From Actinoplanes italicus (GTDB taxonomy: Bacteria > Actinomycetota > Actinomycetes > Mycobacteriales > Micromonosporaceae): a stretch of DNA of 64,000 bases. How positions within the stretch are numbered: the first letter of the stretch is position 1; each line of letters opens with the position of its first letter. Both the position numbers and the translations under genes were made by a program. Below are positions 24,206 to 31,902 of this stretch, piece after piece. The notes under the pieces are model-generated. The model ran no database searches. It saw only the letters and a list, made by a program, of their open reading frames with translations, and was not told where the DNA came from. The stretch lies in contig NZ_PVMZ01000019.1 in the NCBI RefSeq assembly GCF_003001815.1, positions 1 to 64,000 of the forward strand, read 5' to 3'.

Positions 24206-24318
24206 CACCGCGGTGACACCGGCGGGCTGAGGTCATGCGGGCATGCGCCACGACGGCCGGCGGCAGCTGGACCGTGCCGATGAACCCCGTGATCCGTCCG
24301 GGCCGGACGGTGAACGAC

Positions 24319-24357
24319 CGAGCGGGGCCGCCGGTTCACCTCCGGCGGCCCCGCTCG
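24319..24357. terminator. Strong hairpin terminator beside the lysine-rich peptide gene
   Basis: A perfect 16-bp stem CGAGCGGGGCCGCCGG (24319-24334) pairs with CCGGCGGCCCCGCTCG (24342-24357) across a 7-nt loop. It starts one base after the stop codon of the - strand microORF and also faces the TetR gene end. Confidence 0.85.
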
Positions 24358-24358
24358 A

Positions 24359-24421
24359 TCACTTCTTCTTGTCCTTCTTGGACTTCTTGTCCTTCTTCGC
24401 TTTCTTCGACTTCTTCGCCAT
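24359..24421 (-). CDS. Lysine-rich 20-residue peptide gene
   Basis: ATG at 24421 opens a 21-codon frame ending TGA at 24359. It encodes MAKKSKKAKKDKKSKKDKKK: 13 of 20 residues are lysine, with two serines and two aspartates. GGAGCAGGA lies about 4-12 nt upstream of the ATG and a strong terminator follows directly, so it is laid out as a complete small gene. Codons are nearly all AAG, unlike low-complexity GC-rich noise. Function unknown; a nucleic-acid- or membrane-binding peptide is possible. Close to the sulfotransferase gene (24509-25417, same strand, upstream). Confidence 0.65.
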   Translation of the reverse strand: MAKKSKKAKKDKKSKKDKKK

Positions 24422-24508
24422 GTCCTGCTCCCTCCGTCACGAAATCTCACGCTAGCCCGGCGTGGTCGTCGTGCTCCTCGTCATCCAGGGATGACTTTTC
24501 GAGGGGGC

Positions 24509-25417
24509 CTAGATCTTCACGGGGTGGTCGGTCGTCGTGCCGGAGACCGTCGATAACTCCGGGTCCGTGCTCGAATAGCCGAGAATGTCCAGCAGGTTCC
24601 CGGTGGCCTGGCGGAATGCCTGCTCGATGTCGTCGTCGAAATGGTTCTGCCAGTCGCCCGACTTGCCCTTGCGGTAGTGCGACACGTTGCCGGCCTTCTT
24701 GCGGTCGTTCATCCGGGAGAAGCTGTACTTGTCGAGCAGTGTCTCGAGCTCGGCCTCCGGGATGTTGATTCCGCAGTGCCGCAGCAGCGCCTCCATCTCG
24801 GCGATCTGGTCCTCGCCGGTCAGGTCCTCGTAGCGGATGAGCCGGACGTTCTCCGTCGGCGGCGCCTCGACCCAGGAACGGACCGCGTTGAACATGCCCT
24901 TCTTCGTCAGATGCCCGATCAGGTAGAGCATGCCGTCTTTCTTCGACTTCTCGTTCAGGACGGCGCGGACCTCCAGCACGTCGCCCATCGGGGTGTGCGA
25001 GTTCTTGGTCGAGAAGTAACTGGAGACGAGCAGGTCACGCGGGTCGCGGTAGACGAAGAAGGCCCGGTGTGCGTCCGGTTTCGGCATCTTCAGGTAGCGC
25101 TTGTGCGGGAAGTAGAGCGACAGGCCGATCCGGTTCGGGGGGACCACCCGCGGGTCCTTCCACGCGTAGTAGCGCGGGTCGTAGGTGACCAGGCCGGAAT
25201 GGCGGTAGACGATCGGGTCGCTGAACACCGACTTGACCCACTGGCTGGCTGTTTTGCGCACTGCGCAGTGGTAGATGTTCGTGAATTCGCAACGGTCGGC
25301 GACCGGGACGGTCAAACGCATCCGTGTGTTGTAGGCCCCGAGCATCGCCCGCCGGACGGCCACGCGCACGGAATCGGGGGAGTGCTGCTTGGCGAACATC
25401 ACGGTGCGATTGAGCAT
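24509..25417 (-). CDS. Sulfotransferase family protein
   Basis: 302 residues. The 5'-phosphosulfate loop is present as HCAVRKTASQWVKSVFS (K-T-A-S-Q-W) and the 3'-phosphate motif as AFFVYRDPRDLLVSSYFS. A C-terminal RKGKSGDWQNHF is the PAPS-binding end typical of sulfotransferase_1. It should move sulfate from PAPS to a small-molecule or glycan acceptor; the acceptor is not readable. Start ATG 25417 with AAGGA upstream. No PAPS-synthesis genes nearby. Confidence 0.88.
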   Translation of the reverse strand: MLNRTVMFAKQHSPDSVRVAVRRAMLGAYNTRMRLTVPVADRCEFTNIYHCAVRKTASQWVKSVFSDPIVYRHSGLVTYDPRYYAWKDPRVVPPNRIGLSLYFPHKRYLKMPKPDAHRAFFVYRDPRDLLVSSYFSTKNSHTPMGDVLEVRAVLNEKSKKDGMLYLIGHLTKKGMFNAVRSWVEAPPTENVRLIRYEDLTGEDQIAEMEALLRHCGINIPEAELETLLDKYSFSRMNDRKKAGNVSHYRKGKSGDWQNHFDDDIEQAFRQATGNLLDILGYSSTDPELSTVSGTTTDHPVKI

Positions 25418-25684
25418 CGTCTATTCCAATTCCTTGCCTGACGGGTACGACGGGCCGGCAGGCGCACGCCGTCGTGCGGTACGAGGACTTTACAAGAACA
25501 TTGACATCGTTACGAGAGGATCTCGTCTTGGATACAACCTCCGGGCTGGGAAGAAGCTGGGAGGGCCCTGTGGCTCGCCGTCACCGGGCTGCGGGGAACA
25601 GCACTCCACCAGCGAGAACGATCGTGAGCCTGCGGCGTCACGGACCCTCAGAACCTGAATGAATTCACAGGTTGACGTGGCTGG
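25418..25684. other. Gene-free interval with a promoter-like element and a palindrome
   Basis: No convincing gene. TTGACA at 25501-25506 is followed by the short perfect inverted repeat ACGAGA-GGA-TCTCGT (25512-25526) and GGATACAAC. The layout resembles an operator inside a rightward promoter, but no rightward gene follows. An 89-codon open frame here lacks family features. Confidence 0.4.
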
Positions 25685-26623
25685 TCAGGCGGTACGGAAG
25701 GTGCGGCGGTACGCCTCCGGCGGCACACCGAGCTGCTGGCTGAAGTGGCGGCGCAGCGTGGTGGCCGTGCCCATGCCGGTGCGCGCCGCGATCTGCTCGA
25801 CGCTCAGGTCCGAGACCTCGAGGAGCTCCTGCGCGCGGCGTACCCGCTGATCGTGCAGCCATCGCAGCGGGCTGCTGCCGGTGACCGCATGGAAGTGCCG
25901 GGCCAGGTTGCGGGAGCTCATCCCGGCCTCGCGGGCCAGGTCACGCACCGACAGTGGCTGGTCGAGCCGGTCCGCGGCCCACGCCATCACTCCGGACAGG
26001 ACGTGGTTGCGGCCGTGCCCGACCGCCGCCGGGATGAACTGCGCCTGGCCGCCCTGCCGGTGCGGCGGCACGACCAGGGTGCGGGCCAGCGCGTTCGCCA
26101 CCGCCGTGCCGTGGTCGGTACGCACGATGTGCAGGCACAGGTCCATGCCGGCCGCCTTACCCGCCGAGGTCAGCACGTCGCCGTCGTCGATGTAGAGCAC
26201 ACCCGGATCGACCGTCACCGACGGATAGCGGGACTGCAGCAGCTCGGTGTGCGCCCAGTGCGTGGTCGCCCGGCGCCCGTCCAGCAGCCCGGCCTCGGCC
26301 AGGGTGAACGCGCCCGTGCACAGCGACGCCACCCGCGCACCCCGGTCGTGGGCCGCGCGGACCGCCTCGACCAGCGCCGGCGCCGGCTGCTCCTCCGGGT
26401 CCCGGCAGGAGGTGACGATCACGGTGTCCGCCTCGGCCAGCGCCTCCAGCCCGCGCGACACCCCCGCGGTCAGCCAGCCGCCGACCGCGGCGCCGTCCTC
26501 GCCGCAGATCATCAGGTCGTACCAGGTGCCGGCGAGTTGCCGGTCGGCGCCGAACACCTCGCAGGCGGCGGCCAGCTCGTAGAGCGGGGTGCCGTCGGTG
26601 ACGGGCAGGGCGACGCGGTGCAC
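25685..26623 (-). CDS. GlxA family AraC-type regulator (DJ-1/PfpI domain plus HTH)
   Basis: 312 residues. The N-terminal DJ-1/PfpI-like domain has VIVTSCRDPEEQPAPALVEAV and the nucleophile-elbow region VASLCTGAFTLAEAGLLDGRRATTHW. The C-terminal AraC double HTH is LSVRDLAREAGMSSRNLARHFHAVTGSSPLRWLHDQRVRRAQELLE, then LSVEQIAARTGMGTATTLRRHFSQQLGVPPEAYRRTF. GTG start 4 nt after the MarR stop. Last gene of the molybdenum-hydroxylase operon, hence a likely local regulator. Confidence 0.92.
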   Translation of the reverse strand: MHRVALPVTDGTPLYELAAACEVFGADRQLAGTWYDLMICGEDGAAVGGWLTAGVSRGLEALAEADTVIVTSCRDPEEQPAPALVEAVRAAHDRGARVASLCTGAFTLAEAGLLDGRRATTHWAHTELLQSRYPSVTVDPGVLYIDDGDVLTSAGKAAGMDLCLHIVRTDHGTAVANALARTLVVPPHRQGGQAQFIPAAVGHGRNHVLSGVMAWAADRLDQPLSVRDLAREAGMSSRNLARHFHAVTGSSPLRWLHDQRVRRAQELLEVSDLSVEQIAARTGMGTATTLRRHFSQQLGVPPEAYRRTFRTA

Positions 26624-26627
26624 GGGC

Positions 26628-27086
26628 TCAGCCGCTGTGCGAGATCAGGGTGATGAGCTGACGGCGGAAGTGGTGGTAGTCCTCGACCGCACCGAGCAGA
26701 TGCTCCGAGCGCTGCTCCTCGGTGCGGGCCGCGGCGAGCGCCTCGGTGCCCTCGCCGGTGATCGTGACGACGGTGCGGCGGCGGTCCCGGTCGTCGGAGG
26801 TACGGTCGGCGTGCCCGGTCCGCGCCAGCCGCTCGATGGTGCGGCTCATCGTCTGATCGGTGACCCGGCACAGGTGCGCCAGCTCGCGCTGCGATAGTGG
26901 TCCACCGGCCAGGTGGTGCAGCGCGATCAGCCCCGCGTGGGTGAGGCCGAGCCCGGCGAGGAACCGGTCGAAACGACCCTCCACCATGCGGGCGGCCACC
27001 GACAGAAGGCGTCCGGTCGGCCAGGAGTCGACGTCGGCGCGGACCCGATCGGTCTCGTCCGCCACCGTCTTCTCGTCGCCCTGCAC
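26628..27086 (-). CDS. MarR family transcriptional regulator
   Basis: 152 residues: winged helix LTHAGLIALHHLAGGPLSQRELAHLCRVTDQTMSRTIERLARTGHADRTSDDRDRRRTVVTIT, the canonical MarR recognition helix and DxRxRR wing. It lies between the oxidoreductase large subunit and the GlxA-type gene, with 4-nt gaps on both sides, so it is co-transcribed. It may sense the substrate of the oxidoreductase. Confidence 0.92.
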   Translation of the reverse strand: MQGDEKTVADETDRVRADVDSWPTGRLLSVAARMVEGRFDRFLAGLGLTHAGLIALHHLAGGPLSQRELAHLCRVTDQTMSRTIERLARTGHADRTSDDRDRRRTVVTITGEGTEALAAARTEEQRSEHLLGAVEDYHHFRRQLITLISHSG

Positions 27087-27090
27087 CCGG

Positions 27091-29073
27091 TCACCCTACC
27101 GGGACTCCGACCGGCATCCCCGTGACCGGTGCGCCGGCGGCCAGCGCCGAGGCGATCGCCGCGGCGGCCGGCGGGAACGCCAGCTCACCGAGCCCGCCGA
27201 TCGGCGCCTCGGACGGCACCACGATCACCTCGATCTCCGGGCAGTCGGTGATCCGCGCCCACGCGTAGTCCCGGAACGACGACTGCACGACCGCCCCGTC
27301 GCGGACCGTCACCTGTGCACCGAGCACCGTCGAGACGGCGTCCAGGATCGCGCCTTCGACCTGTGCCTTCACTCCGGACGGGTGGACCGGGATGCCGACG
27401 TCGACGGCCGCCGTCACCCGCAGCACCCGGCGGGCGCCCGGGTCGGCCCGGGCGATCACCGCGATCGCCGAACCGTAGTCGAGATGGCAGGCGACCCCCA
27501 GGTCACCAGTGCCGGCCCGCGCGGACGCCGCGTCCAGAACGCGGCGCAGACGCGAGTCGGCGGGCAGCAGCCGCCGCCGGAACTCGACCTGGTCGTGGCC
27601 GCCGCGTCGGGCGATCTCGCTGAGGAAGCACTCCTCGGCGTAGCCGAACTGTCCCGCGTAGACCGCCCGCCAGAACCCGGTCCGCAGCGGGGCGGGCCGC
27701 AGCGTCACCGACACCGTGCCGGGAACCGTGTAGGGGAAGTGGTCGCCGCTGGCCCGGACCACGATCGGGTTGGCGAACGGCGGGCTGACGGTCAACGGCC
27801 ACGTCACCACCTGGTGGGTACGGCCGGTCGGCATCCCGGTCGCGTCGAGCGTCGCGGTGAGCCGGTGCACCGACATCGGCCGGTACGAGTCGTGCCGGGT
27901 GTCGTCGTCGCGCGTCCACCGCACCGAGACCGGCTGCCCGACGGCCCGGGAGCAGGCGATCGCCTCCATCACCGCGTCCGTCTCGATGCGCCGCCCGAAA
28001 CCGCCGCCCGCCAGCGTCGGGAACACCTGCGCCGTCGCGCCCAGCTGGTTGCGCAGGCCACCCGGATCCTGCACCGGCGCCCAGACCTTCACCGCGCTCC
28101 CGGTGACGTGTGCGGTCGCGTTCATCGGTTCCATCGGCGCGTGCGCGAGCAGCGGCAGCCGGACGACGCGCTGCAGGTCGGGCGTGCCCGGGACCGCGGG
28201 AAGTGCCGCCTCGAGCTCGTCGAGCCAGACCCTGCTGTCCGCGGCCGGCGTGCCACCGCTCCACGTCACGGTCAGGGCGGCCCGGCCGCGCAGCGCCGCG
28301 TGCATGGACCGGGCGACGACCGCGATCCCGCCCTGCCCGGCGGCCGGCGGGTCGAGGCGGACGACCGCGACCACGTCCGGCACGGCCAGGGCCGCGGTGT
28401 CGTCCACGGTCTCCGGCCGGGCGCCGATCCACGGCGGCCGGGCGACCACGGCGATCAGGCTGCCGTCGGGCGCGGACTCGGCGCCGTAGCGGGCACGGCC
28501 GGTGACGATGTCGCGGGCGTCGGCCCGGCCCGCGCGGGTCCTGCCGATGAGCCGCCACTTCTCGGGCGGGGTCAGGGTGACCGGCACCGTGGCCGGGTCG
28601 ATCGCGGCGGCGGCGACGACCAGGTCCCGGTAGGGCAGCGGCCGGTGCGACGGGTGCCGGACCCGGCCGTCGCGGGCCGTGCACTCCTCGGCGGGCACGG
28701 CCCAGCGGGCGGCCGCGGCCGCGATCAGCAGGCAGCGGGCCGTGGCGGCGGCGGAGCGCAGCGGCTGGGCGATGACCCGGCTGGAGGTGGAGTTGGCGAC
28801 GGCCTGTGAACCGTAGGCGGCCGTGTCGCCGGGCGCCTGCTCCAGGGTCACGTCGTCGACGCCGATCGCGAGCTCCTCGGCGACCAGGACGGCGGCCATC
28901 GTGCGTACGCCCTGGCCGGTGTCCGGACGGGGAACCGTGGCCACCACCCGCCCGCGCCGGTCCACACGCACGAAGACGGTCGGGGCGAGCTCCGTCCCCG
29001 CCGGCGCGGTTCCGCCGGGGATCGGGACCGCCACGACGAGGGCGCCGGTGAGGAAACCGCGCCGGGTGATCAT
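27091..29073 (-). CDS. Molybdopterin-binding large subunit of a xanthine-oxidase-family hydroxylase (IorB-like)
   Basis: 660 residues with an N-terminal Tat signal (ITRRGFLTGALVVAVPIPGG). The family's molybdenum-cofactor blocks follow: QAPGDTAAYGSQAVANSTSSRV, HAPMEPMNATAHV, GGGFGRRIETDAVMEA and GIPVHPSGVKAQVEGAILDAVS. A Tat-exported, single-chain large subunit paired with a short 2Fe-2S protein is the isoquinoline 1-oxidoreductase/aldehyde dehydrogenase (IorAB) type. Start ATG 29073 overlaps the 2Fe-2S gene stop. Substrate unknown (aldehyde or N-heterocycle). The catalytic glutamate near GGLGELAFPP is present. Confidence 0.9.
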   Translation of the reverse strand: MITRRGFLTGALVVAVPIPGGTAPAGTELAPTVFVRVDRRGRVVATVPRPDTGQGVRTMAAVLVAEELAIGVDDVTLEQAPGDTAAYGSQAVANSTSSRVIAQPLRSAAATARCLLIAAAAARWAVPAEECTARDGRVRHPSHRPLPYRDLVVAAAAIDPATVPVTLTPPEKWRLIGRTRAGRADARDIVTGRARYGAESAPDGSLIAVVARPPWIGARPETVDDTAALAVPDVVAVVRLDPPAAGQGGIAVVARSMHAALRGRAALTVTWSGGTPAADSRVWLDELEAALPAVPGTPDLQRVVRLPLLAHAPMEPMNATAHVTGSAVKVWAPVQDPGGLRNQLGATAQVFPTLAGGGFGRRIETDAVMEAIACSRAVGQPVSVRWTRDDDTRHDSYRPMSVHRLTATLDATGMPTGRTHQVVTWPLTVSPPFANPIVVRASGDHFPYTVPGTVSVTLRPAPLRTGFWRAVYAGQFGYAEECFLSEIARRGGHDQVEFRRRLLPADSRLRRVLDAASARAGTGDLGVACHLDYGSAIAVIARADPGARRVLRVTAAVDVGIPVHPSGVKAQVEGAILDAVSTVLGAQVTVRDGAVVQSSFRDYAWARITDCPEIEVIVVPSEAPIGGLGELAFPPAAAAIASALAAGAPVTGMPVGVPVG

Positions 29074-29534
29074 CGGGTCAGCTCCACGGCCCGCCGGACC
29101 GCGGCCCGGATCCGCGGGTAGGTGCCGCAGCGGCACACGTTGTCGCGCAGCGCCTCGTCGATCTCGGTGTCGGTAGGGTCCGGATTCTCGGCGAGCAGCG
29201 CCACCACGGTCATGATCTGGCCGGGCTGGCAGTAGCCGCACTGCGCCACGTCCAGCTCGAGCCAGGCCCGCTGCACCGGGTGGTCACCGTGCTCGGACAG
29301 GCCCTCGATGGTGGTGATCCGGGAACCCCGGGAGTCCTCGACGGTCTGTACGCAGGGCCGCTGTGCCGTGCCGTCGATCAGCGACACGCACGCCCCGCAG
29401 GCGCCGACGCCACAGCCGTACCGGGGCCCGGTCAGTCCTAGATCCTCACGCAGCGCCCACAGCAGTGGTGTGTCGCCGGGAACGTCCACCACCTGCCGTC
29501 TTCCGTTGACGTGCAACCGGTATGGCACCCGCAC
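29070..29534 (-). CDS. 2Fe-2S subunit of the molybdenum hydroxylase (IorA-like)
   Basis: 154 residues with a plant-type ferredoxin half (GPRYGCGVGACGACVSLIDG, four cysteines) and a helical half binding the second cluster (CGYCQPGQIM and NVCRCGTYPRI). It transfers electrons from the Mo site. GTG 29534 is preferred because GGAG (29546-29543) stands 8 nt upstream and the family begins near YRLHVNG; GTG 29558 is a longer in-frame option. First gene of the operon; a 41-bp repeat lies just upstream. Confidence 0.9.
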   Translation of the reverse strand: MRVPYRLHVNGRRQVVDVPGDTPLLWALREDLGLTGPRYGCGVGACGACVSLIDGTAQRPCVQTVEDSRGSRITTIEGLSEHGDHPVQRAWLELDVAQCGYCQPGQIMTVVALLAENPDPTDTEIDEALRDNVCRCGTYPRIRAAVRRAVELTR

Positions 29535-29544
29535 CGCCCCCACT

Positions 29545-29585
29545 CCATCGATGAACACGCATCGTTCAGCCTACTGAATATCAGG
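29545..29585. repeat. 41-bp direct repeat, copy A (upstream of the 2Fe-2S gene)
   Basis: CCATCGATGAACACGCAT followed by a TTCAG-CCTA-CTGAA palindrome. It matches copy B (30444-30484) at 38 of 41 positions. It also covers the last codons of the inositol-monophosphatase-family gene. Confidence 0.85.
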
Positions 29586-30374
29586 GTTCGCGTCGTACTG
29601 CCTACCGTTCGAGGCCGTGGCGACCATGCGGACCAACTGGTCGTGCACCCGCCCGTTACTGATCACCGCACCGTTGATCGGTCCGTCGTAGCGCTGAGCC
29701 GCGCCGTTCAGGTCGGAGATCCGGCCGCCGGCCTCGGTGACGATGACGGCGGCCGCGGCCATGTCCCACGGCGAGGTGTACGGATACACCGTTCCCGCCG
29801 CGAATCCCAGCGCGACCATGACCGCGTCGTGAACGGCGGAGCCGGTGGTCACCACGGCGGCGTCGGCCTCGAGCGCCTGGGCGAACAGGCGAACCGTGTC
29901 GAAGGCCGGCACCCGCCTGCCCATCAGGACCAGGCAGGCGCCGGCGACATCGCCGGCCGTGTTCACGGTGGTGCGCCGCTCGTCGACGAATGCGCCCTGG
30001 CCTGACCGGGCGTGGATCAGCCGGCCGGTCCACGGATCGTTCACGACGCCGAGAACGGGCACACCGTCTTCGACCAGTGCCAGCGAGAACACCGATGCCG
30101 GCACCCCGGCCGCGTACAACCACGTGCCGTCGATCGGGTCGCAGACCCACAACCGGCCCGCCGTGGCGCCGGTGTGATGGGCGTCCTCCTCGCCGAGCAT
30201 GAGGTCCCCACGGGCCAGGACGGCGTCGCCGACCATGGCGTTGATCTGCCTGTCGATGCGGGTCACGGGCGTGCCGTCGGCTTTCGTCTCGGCGGACGCG
30301 CCGAGATGACTCTTCATGACCTCACCGGCACGGCGGGCGATGCGGATCGCGAACTGCAGGTCGCTGTCGGGCAT
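29571..30374 (-). CDS. Inositol monophosphatase family protein
   Basis: 267 residues of the Mg-dependent IMPase/CysQ/HisN fold. Metal ligands are visible in LGEEDAHH (GEE), VCDPIDGTWLYAAGVP (DPIDGT) and SPWDMAAAAVIVTEAGGRISDLNG (WDxAA). The substrate may be inositol phosphate, histidinol phosphate, PAP or a sugar bisphosphate. Start ATG 30374 with GGTGGAGG upstream. 36 nt separate its stop from the 2Fe-2S gene start. It is bracketed by the 41-bp repeats. Confidence 0.92.
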   Translation of the reverse strand: MPDSDLQFAIRIARRAGEVMKSHLGASAETKADGTPVTRIDRQINAMVGDAVLARGDLMLGEEDAHHTGATAGRLWVCDPIDGTWLYAAGVPASVFSLALVEDGVPVLGVVNDPWTGRLIHARSGQGAFVDERRTTVNTAGDVAGACLVLMGRRVPAFDTVRLFAQALEADAAVVTTGSAVHDAVMVALGFAAGTVYPYTSPWDMAAAAVIVTEAGGRISDLNGAAQRYDGPINGAVISNGRVHDQLVRMVATASNGRQYDANPDIQ

Positions 30375-30443
30375 GACCTCCACCTAAGCCGACCGTGCCC
30401 GAGCCGTCGAGCCGCGGACCGCCCCACTCCAACCGGCTCGCTC

Positions 30444-30484
30444 CCATCGATGAACACGCATTGTTCAGCCTGCTGAACATCAGG
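30444..30484. repeat. 41-bp direct repeat, copy B, with a perfect 18-bp palindrome
   Basis: Same motif as copy A, in the same orientation. Here it holds the perfect palindrome TGTTCAGC-CT-GCTGAACA (30462-30479). It lies 12 nt before the membrane-protein start and 70 nt before the divergent phosphatase start, a good place for an operator. Confidence 0.82.
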
Positions 30485-30496
30485 CATACTGCCCGC

Positions 30497-31525
30497 GTGG
30501 TCAACGACTCGACGGTCCGTAGCGAGCGCGTCCTGCTCTGGGGTGTCCCCGCTGTAGCGCTGCTCACCGGCCTGGTGTGGCTGGCCGGCCAGAGCCTCGA
30601 CGACGTCACCCTGCTCCCGGACAGCGGCGCGGCCTGGTACGAGTGGCAGCTCCCCGAACCAACGGCCTGGAGCCGGCTGTCGGCGTGGTTCGGCTACGCC
30701 GCACACCAGATCGTGTCGTGGGGGCTGATCTACTACGCCCAGACCCGCCGCCGGCAGTGGACCCGCGGGCTCAAACGCGTCAACGTGATCGCCATCGGCG
30801 CGAACCTCGGCTTCATCGCCCTGCACGTGCTGCAGTCGCAGCTCTGGTACGACGGCCTGGCCCAGGACGTCTCGATCTTCAGCTCGCAGGGTTCGGTCGT
30901 ACTCCTCCTCGTGTTCGTTCTTCTGATGGAGAACAGACGGCGGGGACTGGTCGCCGGCAAGCCCGCCCCGATCCCCGCCGTTGTGATCGACTTCGCCCGC
31001 CGATACCACGGCTATCTGTTCAGCTGGGCGATCATCTACACCTTCTGGTACCACCCGATGGTCACCACGAGCGGCCACCTGATCGGCTTCTTCTACATGT
31101 TCCTGCTGCTCCTGCAGAGCAGCCTGTTCTTCACGACCGCACACACCAACCGCTGGTGGACGATCAGCCTCGAACTGATGGTCGCCGTCCACGGCACCCT
31201 CGTCGCGGTGATGAACTCCGGTCCCGACGGCGCCTGGCCGCGGTTCCTCTTCGGCTTCCTCGCCGTCTTCGTGATCACCCAGATGCACGGGCTCGGCCTC
31301 AGCGCCCGTACCCGCTGGCTGCTCGCCGCCGCCTGGCTGGCCGGCGCGTCGCTCGTGTACTGGAACCGGGGCCTGCAGCACCTGCATGAGCTGCTGCGCG
31401 TACCGATGGCCGAATATCTGGTCCTCGCGGTCCTGGTGCTGATTCTGTGGCCGATCGCGATCATTTTCAGACCAAGGCCATCGGCTGTACGGGACACGCC
31501 CGCTAAGGTCGACGCCCGGGAGTGA
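30497..31525 (+). CDS. Polytopic membrane protein of unknown function
   Basis: 342 residues, about eight predicted helices, starting at GTG 30497. Helix ends carry conserved-looking histidines: GYAAHQIVSWGLIYYAQTRR, FIALHVLQSQLWYDG, FWYHPMVTTSGHLIGFF and FTTAHTNRWWTISLEL. Such in-membrane histidines could bind metal or heme, but the family is not recognised. Its promoter shares copy B of the 41-bp repeat with the phosphatase, so it may be co-regulated with the molybdenum-hydroxylase locus. Confidence 0.82.
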   Translation: MVNDSTVRSERVLLWGVPAVALLTGLVWLAGQSLDDVTLLPDSGAAWYEWQLPEPTAWSRLSAWFGYAAHQIVSWGLIYYAQTRRRQWTRGLKRVNVIAIGANLGFIALHVLQSQLWYDGLAQDVSIFSSQGSVVLLLVFVLLMENRRRGLVAGKPAPIPAVVIDFARRYHGYLFSWAIIYTFWYHPMVTTSGHLIGFFYMFLLLLQSSLFFTTAHTNRWWTISLELMVAVHGTLVAVMNSGPDGAWPRFLFGFLAVFVITQMHGLGLSARTRWLLAAAWLAGASLVYWNRGLQHLHELLRVPMAEYLVLAVLVLILWPIAIIFRPRPSAVRDTPAKVDARE

Positions 31526-31902
31526 ACAGCAGACACATCCCACGGCTGCCGCCGAATCCAGAAGTCGGCCAGATGCCAAGACAAGCAGTGAAGGCCTGGG
31601 AGATCAGCATCAAGCTCGCCCCAGCGGAACTCCGCAGCCGCTGCACGAGGAGATCCGCCCTCAGATGCGGACCGCATGACTCGAGCGCCGACCGGTCAGG
31701 ATGGGTGGATGACGGGGGAAGGTTCGCCCGCGAGCCCTGGCCGGAGTCAAGTATGGATCTGACCGGTGCGCTCCAGAGTAGCCGTGTGCGACGGTCGGTG
31801 CGCGCGAGCCTGTGCACACTCACTCTGGCGGAGGGGAACCCGGTCTGAGGTATGCGGGGAGCGGTGGCGGAGATGGGGCCTGACCCGGGCCTGGCTGGGT
31901 TG
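31526..31902. other. Gene-free interval, possible PIN-toxin scrap
   Basis: No intact gene is seen. A short + strand frame from ATG 31574 contains KAWEISIKLAPAEL, reminiscent of the WEI.IK segment of VapC PIN-domain toxins, but the flanks do not continue the fold. The rest shows nothing recognisable. Confidence 0.3.

Noticed and set aside
24235..24768. Arginine/serine-rich frames over the lysine-peptide and sulfotransferase genes
   Set aside because: They are antisense shadows; the hairpin and the AAG-rich small frame explain the local composition.
29545..30484. 41-bp direct repeats as att sites or terminal repeats of a mobile element
   Set aside because: No integrase, transposase or terminal inverted repeat; the single gene between is a housekeeping-type phosphatase.
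31574..31650. VapC-type toxin gene from the KAWEISIKLA string
   Set aside because: Only about ten residues fit; no acidic PIN motif and no antitoxin gene nearby.
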